Origin: Kiritimatiellales bacterium
GTDB lineage: Bacteria; Verrucomicrobiota; Kiritimatiellia; Kiritimatiellales; Pontiellaceae
Length of the DNA: 10,826 nt
Direction of reading: 5' to 3'
Assembly: GCA_021734595.1 (NCBI GenBank)
Contig: JAIPIO010000133.1
Location: 1-10,826, forward strand
Numbering within the stretch: position 1 is the stretch's first letter; each line of letters opens with the position of its first letter. The notes below the pieces were generated by a model. It did not search any database, was not told the origin of the DNA, and saw only the letters and a program-made list of their open reading frames with translations. Made by a program: the position numbers and the translations under genes. Below, piece after piece: positions 7,157-10,826 of the stretch.

Positions 7157-8172
7157 TATATATTGTCCTTATACCCGTAGTAATCATTGTTCTGATTTTC
7201 CTGGGACTGTGCATCTCGGTTATCGACCTGTGGGTCCGCGCGATGTTTGCGGACGCCCCGGTCCGCATCCGCGACCTGATCGGCATGAAGCTGCGCCGCG
7301 TTCCCCCGCGACAGATTGTGCTGGTGTATGTTTCCGCCATCAAAGCGGGACTGGATTTCACTACCGACATGCTTGAGGCCCACTACCTCGCCGGCGGAAG
7401 CATCCAGAACGTCGTACGCGCCATGATCGCCGCCGACAAGGCCAACATTAATCTGAAATTCCAGCAGGCGGCCGCCATCGACCTGGCCGGCCGCAACATT
7501 GTCGATGCCGTCCAGACCAGCGTCAACCCCAAGGTGATCGACTGCCCCGACCCGGAAAAAACCACCGGCGGCATGCTCGACGCCGTGGCCAAGGACGGTA
7601 TCCGACTGCTCGTCAAGGCGCGCGTCACCGTACGCACCAATCTCGAGCGTCTGGTCGGCGGAGCAACCGAGCAGACGATCATCGCGCGCGTCGGCCAAGG
7701 CATCATCAGCGCCATCGGCTCGATGGTATCCTACAAGGAAGTGCTGGAAAACCCCGACGCCATCAGCCGCAAGGTGCTCAGCAGCGGCCTCGACGCGCAG
7801 ACCGCGTTCGAAATCGTCTCCATCGATATCGCCGACGTCTCGGTCGCCGGCATCGGGCAGATCGCCAACGTCGGCGCCAAGCTCGAAACCGACCGTGCCG
7901 ACGCCGACAAGATCATGCGCCAGGCCGAGGCCGAAGGTCGCCGCGCCATGGCCATCGCCACCGAGCAGGAAATGCTCGCCCGCGTCCAGGAGATGCAGGC
8001 CAAGGTGATCGAAGCGCAGGCGGAAGTTCCGCTGGCGCTGGCCGACGCCCTGCGCAGCGGCAATATCGGCGTGATGGATTTCTACAAAATGCAGAATATC
8101 CTGGCCGACACCGCCATGCGCGAATCGCTCTCCAGCGGCGATGAAAAATCCGACGACAAGAAGAAAAAGTAA
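7153..8172 (+). CDS. floA: Flotillin-like protein FloA
   Basis: FloA (UPF0365, YqfA family) is a bacterial flotillin that sits in the inner leaflet, forms oligomers and gathers proteins into functional membrane microdomains. The 339 residues fit the family (331 in B. subtilis). An N-terminal hairpin-like hydrophobic segment (1-24) precedes the family block LWVRAMFADAPVRIRDLIGMKLRRVPP (26-52). A PHB/SPFH-like domain follows, with NVVRAMIAADKANINLKFQQAAAIDLAGR (86-114), ARVTVRTNLERLVGGATEQTIIARVGQGI (156-184) and GLDAQTAFEIVSIDIADVSV (212-231). The Ala/Glu-rich coiled coil at about 245-292 includes the EAEGRRAMAIATEQEMLARV stretch, and the end has GNIGVMDFYKMQNILADTAMR (303-323). A short insertion-like CPDPEKTTGG stretch (131-140) lies after NPKVID. 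The C-terminus is a Lys/Asp-rich tail. Start and operon are supported by a strong ribosome binding site and a four-base overlap with the preceding gene. Confidence 0.96.
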   Translation: MIYIVLIPVVIIVLIFLGLCISVIDLWVRAMFADAPVRIRDLIGMKLRRVPPRQIVLVYVSAIKAGLDFTTDMLEAHYLAGGSIQNVVRAMIAADKANINLKFQQAAAIDLAGRNIVDAVQTSVNPKVIDCPDPEKTTGGMLDAVAKDGIRLLVKARVTVRTNLERLVGGATEQTIIARVGQGIISAIGSMVSYKEVLENPDAISRKVLSSGLDAQTAFEIVSIDIADVSVAGIGQIANVGAKLETDRADADKIMRQAEAEGRRAMAIATEQEMLARVQEMQAKVIEAQAEVPLALADALRSGNIGVMDFYKMQNILADTAMRESLSSGDEKSDDKKKK

Positions 8173-8183
8173 TTAGGGACTAT

Positions 8184-8217
8184 CCGCAGATTCCGCTGAG
8201 CACAGCGGGATCTGCGG
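8184..8217. promoter_or_regulatory. Strong hairpin between floA and the following gene
   Basis: CCGCAGATTCCGCTG (8184-8198) pairs with CAGCGGGATCTGCGG (8203-8217) over 15 base pairs with a single G-U wobble and a four-base loop AGCA. No T run follows, so it is not a standard intrinsic terminator. It could stabilise the floA message, attenuate readthrough into the next gene, or be a small repeat element; the sequence does not decide between these. Confidence 0.7.
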
Positions 8218-8229
8218 CTTGAATAGATT

Positions 8230-8859
8230 ATGAATCCTGTTTTTGCCAAAGCCGGCGCAGACGACATCCTCCCAGTCATTGTGGTAGTGATTTTCATGGT
8301 TGTCCGGCTGGCTGCCTTTATCCAGAAGGGCAAAGAGGGCAAAACGCAACCGGCGCGCCCGCCCCGTCCAGCGCGGCGCTCCCCCACCACCCTCGAGGAT
8401 TTTTTCAGGGAGCTGTCGGGCGAACCTGTTCAACCGCCCAAACCCGAACCAGCCGCCTTCGTGCGCCCGGATTATCTAAGGGAAATGGATGAGTTCGACC
8501 GGCTGCAGATGGAGGAACCCGAAGAGGAAGCCATGGCTGTATCCAGGCCTGCCCTGGAGATTCAACCGCCCTTGCAACCAGCCGCTTCCAACCAGTGGAA
8601 CGATGTTTCCAACGATTGGAAACCGGAGCCGATAAAAATCCAATCCCTGAAAGGCCTGAAACAGGCCAGTGGGCTGCTCACCAGTTCGCACGGGCTGAAA
8701 ATGCCGGCGGGCAATCCGTTCCGAATCGCCTCCAAAACCGGGAAGCCAGGCATTGATCTAAAGGAACCGGGCAATTTGAAAAGAGCCATGCTCAGCCACA
8801 TCGTTTTCAGCCCGCCGCGTGCCTACGACCTCTCGTTCGACAATACGATTGCGCAATAA
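8230..8859 (+). CDS. Hypothetical proline-rich membrane protein downstream of floA
   Basis: The family is not recognised. The 209-residue protein has one N-terminal hydrophobic segment (about 13-31, ILPVIVVVIFMVVRLAAF) followed by a basic, Pro/Arg-rich stretch (34-52), then a long low-complexity region rich in Pro and Glu (about 66-135). It ends with a conserved-looking block LKRAMLSHIVFSPPRAYDL (183-201), reminiscent of the short 'hydrophobic-S-hydrophobic-PPrAl' tail seen in other small membrane proteins. By the positive-inside rule the long C-terminal part is probably cytoplasmic. It follows floA by 57 bases across a strong hairpin and may belong to the same operon. The ATG at 8230 has no clear Shine-Dalgarno sequence. 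Two adjacent palindromic repeat copies (8586-8600, 8607-8621) add SNQWNDVSNDWK to the disordered middle, so part of this protein is repeat-derived. Confidence 0.65.
   Translation: MNPVFAKAGADDILPVIVVVIFMVVRLAAFIQKGKEGKTQPARPPRPARRSPTTLEDFFRELSGEPVQPPKPEPAAFVRPDYLREMDEFDRLQMEEPEEEAMAVSRPALEIQPPLQPAASNQWNDVSNDWKPEPIKIQSLKGLKQASGLLTSSHGLKMPAGNPFRIASKTGKPGIDLKEPGNLKRAMLSHIVFSPPRAYDLSFDNTIAQ
8586..8600. repeat. Dispersed 15-bp palindrome, one mismatch (tandem pair, left)
   Basis: TTCCAACCAGTGGAA, read as S-N-Q-W-N in the hypothetical membrane protein. Confidence 0.75.
8607..8621. repeat. Dispersed 15-bp palindrome, perfect arms (tandem pair, right)
   Basis: TTCCAACGATTGGAA, read as S-N-D-W-K. 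It lies 21 bases (seven codons, two DNA turns) from the left copy, so the pair gives a small protein repeat. Confidence 0.85.
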
Positions 8860-8906
8860 AGAGTGTGTTCATACTTTAGGGTTCGCACCCGCAAAATAGA
8901 ACAACC

Positions 8907-8933
8907 TTGCCTTCTTAGCATATCGTGTATAAA
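8907..8933 (+). promoter_or_regulatory. Candidate promoter of the PEP-CTERM gene
   Basis: TTGCCT (8907-8912) and TATAAA (8928-8933) are 15 bases apart, shorter than ideal, about 30 bases before the chosen ATG. It is the best promoter-like match in this A/T-richer gap. Confidence 0.3.
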
Positions 8934-8963
8934 CACTGCGTGCATTGTTCAACAGGGAAGAGC

Positions 8964-9695
8964 ATGATGCTATGTTCAGCGCGTTTTTATGTGGCCAGCC
9001 TATTGCTGCGATCCTACCTATCGGCGGAATGGGTGGCGGCGGACGGGATCGAATATGTGCAGGATAGACGCAGGACTTGGATGAATAGGCAAGCAATGGA
9101 CGTAAGTGGTGACTACGGACCTAATTTCTCCCGTTCCACACCATACGATGAAACACCGCTTGTCTCTCTGGTTAGTTGGACAAACCGATCCCTTGCATCA
9201 ACATTGAACTCAAATTCGTTTTCAGCAGTGATGACCGCAACAAATGTTGAGCACCATCTTGCTGAAATGATAGTAGCATACGACATGGAGTGCGTGAGGT
9301 TCGACATGACCTTTCGCTTGAAGGAACCAATGGTTATGACGCTGACAGGCAGTACGGTTGGTAAAATCCCGCATTATCTCGGGGGGTTTAACCTGTATAG
9401 TGGAGATGGTGGAGAGTTGATCTTCTCTCCTCCTGTCGACCAGTCCGAGTTTGTAGATATTTTCTACGAATCGATTTTGGAAACGGGTGACTATCGGTTG
9501 ATCGCTGAACTGCATGACTATGCTGAGGAACGCAAGCCCATAGGATATTCAATTTCGCTTAGTGCAGACTTTACGCCAATCCCCGAGCCGTCGAGTGTGT
9601 TGTTGCTGATGGCCGGAGGGGGCGGCCTACTCTGCCACCGCCGCTCAAAGCGCAGGCGCATGGATCGCCTGTCATCTCATCACGGCTTCCAATGA
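8964..9695 (+). CDS. PEP-CTERM sorting domain-containing protein
   Basis: This 243-residue protein is probably exported and processed by an exosortase. The C-terminus carries the PEP-CTERM signal: PIPEPSS (about 205-211), a short hydrophobic segment VLLLMAGGGGLL (212-223) and a basic cluster RRSKRRR (226-232). The N-terminus MMLCSARFYVASLLLRSYLSAEWVAADG resembles a signal peptide, though arginine inside the hydrophobic part is odd. The middle domain is not recognised; it looks beta-rich and could be a surface or exopolysaccharide-associated domain. ATG 8964 was chosen because GGGAAG lies just upstream and it starts the signal peptide; a GTG at 8925 is less likely. Codons are visibly more A/T-rich than in the neighbours, suggesting recent transfer or relaxed constraint. 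Eleven residues (MDRLSSHHGFQ) follow the basic cluster, where such proteins usually stop, and the TGA stop lies inside a perfect palindromic repeat. No exosortase gene is in the window. Confidence 0.8.
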   Translation: MMLCSARFYVASLLLRSYLSAEWVAADGIEYVQDRRRTWMNRQAMDVSGDYGPNFSRSTPYDETPLVSLVSWTNRSLASTLNSNSFSAVMTATNVEHHLAEMIVAYDMECVRFDMTFRLKEPMVMTLTGSTVGKIPHYLGGFNLYSGDGGELIFSPPVDQSEFVDIFYESILETGDYRLIAELHDYAEERKPIGYSISLSADFTPIPEPSSVLLLMAGGGGLLCHRRSKRRRMDRLSSHHGFQ

Positions 9696-9701
9696 TTGGA
9701 A
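9687..9701. repeat. Dispersed 15-bp palindrome, perfect arms, forming the PEP-CTERM gene stop
   Basis: TTCCAATGATTGGAA; the PEP-CTERM frame reads F-Q-stop, using TGA at 9693-9695. Confidence 0.85.
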
Positions 9702-9872
9702 AAGGACAACTCCGCATTTTCCTATCCTTGGACGTTTCCTTCCAATGTCTGGGGGGTGACGCTTCGTCATCGCCATGGATGGGACAAATCGCAACCCGCC
9801 ACAAATTCAAGTATTCAACAATCCAATCTTCAATGATTGCAAAGCAGGTCTGATTTGCGCTTAATACGCCGC
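9696..9872. other. Non-coding gap with decayed repeat copies
   Basis: This 177-base stretch holds no credible gene. It begins inside the perfect palindrome at 9687-9701 and contains a decayed copy TTCCAATGTCTGGGG (9740-9754) and a more diverged CTTCAATGATTGCAA (9828-9842). No terminator with a T run is seen after the PEP-CTERM gene. TTGCAA (9837-9842), in the last decayed copy, and TAATAC (9862-9867) might be a weak promoter for the next gene with a long 19-base spacer. Confidence 0.5.
9740..9754. repeat. Decayed dispersed palindrome in non-coding gap
   Basis: TTCCAATGTCTGGGG has an intact left arm and three mismatches in the right arm. Confidence 0.4.
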
Positions 9873-10661
9873 ATGCAAAATCCAACCTTAACCGACCTGC
9901 TCGATACCGCCGTTCTCGCCGCACAGACCACGGGACGCCATGCCCTGCTCAACAAGGAGCGCCGCACGGAAGTCAACGAGGCGCTGGCCCACGATGTGAA
10001 ACTGGCGCTTGACGTGGAGTGCCAGGCGATTCTGGAAGACGTCATTCTGGGGAAGTTTCCCGGCCACGCGATCCTCGGCGAGGAGGGAATCGTCAAGAAC
10101 GACCCGGACGGGTACGAGTGGATTATTGATCCGATCGACGGCACCGTTAATTTTGCGCATGGTTTCCACTACTGGTGCGTGTCGGTTGCGGTGCGCCACC
10201 ACGGAAAAATACTGGCGGGGTGCGTGTATGCACCGGAGTTGGACGAGCTGTACACGGCCCACATGGAGTCCGGTGCCCTGAAAAACGGGAAGCCGATCCA
10301 AGTTACCGCCATCAGCGATGTCAAACGGGCCACGGTCTACAGCGGACTGACCAAGGATATCCATACTTCCGAAGATCTGGCCTTCAAGTACTTCCATGCG
10401 CTGGCGCTCAACACATTCAAGGTGCGCATCCTGGGCTCCGCCGCGCTGGATATATGCAACGTGGCCTGCGGCAACGCCGAGGCTTATTTTGAGCCGGGCA
10501 TTTTCCTGTGGGATGTGGCGGCAGCCAGCCTGATCGCCGAAAAGGCCGGGGCAACCACAACCATCCATCTGCGGCCGGAAGAGGCACACGGCGTCCGTGT
10601 TCTCTGCACCAACGGCAAGATTCACGGCGCACTTGATGCCATTATCAGTTCCTGTATGTAA
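9873..10661 (+). CDS. Inositol monophosphatase family protein (SuhB-like)
   Basis: This is a member of the magnesium-dependent, lithium-sensitive phosphatase superfamily, which hydrolyses inositol-1-phosphate or similar sugar phosphates. The 262 residues are close to E. coli SuhB (267). Metal-binding motifs are complete: GEEG (69-72; E70), IDPIDGTVNFAHG (85-97; D86, D89, G90, T91) and WDVAAASLIAEKAG (213-226; D214). The family block RILGSAALDICNVACGNAEAYFEPG (185-209) is also present, as is the N-terminal VKLALDVECQAI (42-53). ATG 9873 gives a normal N-terminus; an upstream in-frame TTG at 9837 lies in a decayed repeat and is unlikely. There is no Shine-Dalgarno sequence, and TAATAC ends five bases before the ATG. 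The true substrate cannot be told: relatives include histidinol phosphatases and 3',5'-bisphosphate nucleotidases, so no symbol is assigned. Confidence 0.92.
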   Translation: MQNPTLTDLLDTAVLAAQTTGRHALLNKERRTEVNEALAHDVKLALDVECQAILEDVILGKFPGHAILGEEGIVKNDPDGYEWIIDPIDGTVNFAHGFHYWCVSVAVRHHGKILAGCVYAPELDELYTAHMESGALKNGKPIQVTAISDVKRATVYSGLTKDIHTSEDLAFKYFHALALNTFKVRILGSAALDICNVACGNAEAYFEPGIFLWDVAAASLIAEKAGATTTIHLRPEEAHGVRVLCTNGKIHGALDAIISSCM

Positions 10662-10674
10662 CCTCCTTTGCGAT

Positions 10675-10826
10675 ATGAAGACGTGTCCCGATCTCCACTG
10701 GTTGTACGAAGCATCCGTTCAGCATGTCGATGCGGATCTTGATTTTGCCAGACGGGTATTTTCCAACCATTGGAAAAGGCAGCCCGTTACCCTGCGCGAG
10801 GATTTCTGCGGCACGGCCAAGCTGGC
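10675..10826 (+). CDS. SAM-dependent methyltransferase, N-terminal fragment
   Basis: A reading frame opens at ATG 10675, 13 bases after the inositol monophosphatase stop, and runs off the window end after about 50 codons. It begins MKTCPDLHWLYEASVQHVDADLDF and contains LREDFCGTAKL (about 40-50), which matches motif I (E/DxxCGtG-like SAM-binding loop) of a class I methyltransferase family whose members start with 'LYExSVQ' and carry 'LREDFCGTA'. The short gap suggests co-transcription with the preceding gene. A perfect palindromic repeat at 10761-10775 encodes FSNHWKR just before the SAM loop. No Shine-Dalgarno sequence is seen; the bases before the ATG are pyrimidine-rich (ACCTCC). The substrate is unknown. 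Confidence 0.75.
   Translation, partial: MKTCPDLHWLYEASVQHVDADLDFARRVFSNHWKRQPVTLREDFCGTAKL
10761..10775. repeat. Dispersed 15-bp palindrome, perfect arms, in methyltransferase gene
   Basis: TTCCAACCATTGGAA, read as F-S-N-H-W-K shortly before the SAM-binding loop. Confidence 0.85.

Noticed and set aside
9837..9872. TTG start for the inositol monophosphatase at 9837
   Set aside because: It would add 12 basic residues from a decayed repeat; ATG 9873 gives the normal family N-terminus.
9696..9872. Insertion sequence remnant
   Set aside because: No transposase fragment, terminal inverted repeat or target duplication could be seen; only decayed copies of the short palindrome.

Overview
The window is ordinary-looking chromosomal DNA from a fairly GC-rich Gram-negative bacterium with 11 protein-coding genes, two of them cut by the window ends. 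A PEP-CTERM surface protein, an NfeD/flotillin cluster, a System II-type CcsA, and above all many copies of a dispersed 15-base palindrome TTCCAANNNTTGGAA suggest a member of the PVC superphylum, most likely Kiritimatiellota (Pontiella-like). That assignment is inference from general impression, not from a search.

Layout. Positions 1-573 hold the C-terminal part of a cytochrome c assembly protein (ccsA). It is followed 12 bases later by endonuclease V (nfi, 586-1236). A gene on the minus strand (2711-1233) meets nfi tail to tail with overlapping stop codons and encodes a WecG/TagA-type glycosyltransferase fused to two STAS domains. A 163-base divergent intergenic region then leads to enolase (eno, 2875-4152), which ends at a clear intrinsic terminator. 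The next genes are a small FtsB/DivIC-like division protein (4253-4576) and thiD (4560-5408). The eno-ftsB neighbourhood is also seen in other Gram-negatives such as Pseudomonas.

Positions 5460-8859 look like one membrane-organisation operon: a short NfeD protein, a secreted bactofilin-like beta-helix protein with a C-terminal multi-span membrane domain, the flotillin FloA, and, after a strong 15-bp hairpin, a small proline-rich membrane protein of unknown function. NfeD and FloA are known partners in other bacteria; the bactofilin-like protein between them is the unusual part. Next come a more A/T-rich PEP-CTERM protein gene (8964-9695), a 177-base non-coding stretch with decayed repeat copies, an inositol-monophosphatase family gene (9873-10661), and the start of a SAM-dependent methyltransferase gene (10675 to the window end).

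The most striking non-gene signal is the palindrome family. Five copies have perfect arms, five have one arm mismatch, and several more are decayed. Most lie inside coding sequence, in all three reading frames, and five sit in thiD alone. One copy supplies the stop codon of the PEP-CTERM gene. Separately, three genes (ftsB-like, nfeD, inositol monophosphatase) lack a Shine-Dalgarno sequence and have a -10-like hexamer a few bases before the ATG, which hints at leaderless transcripts.
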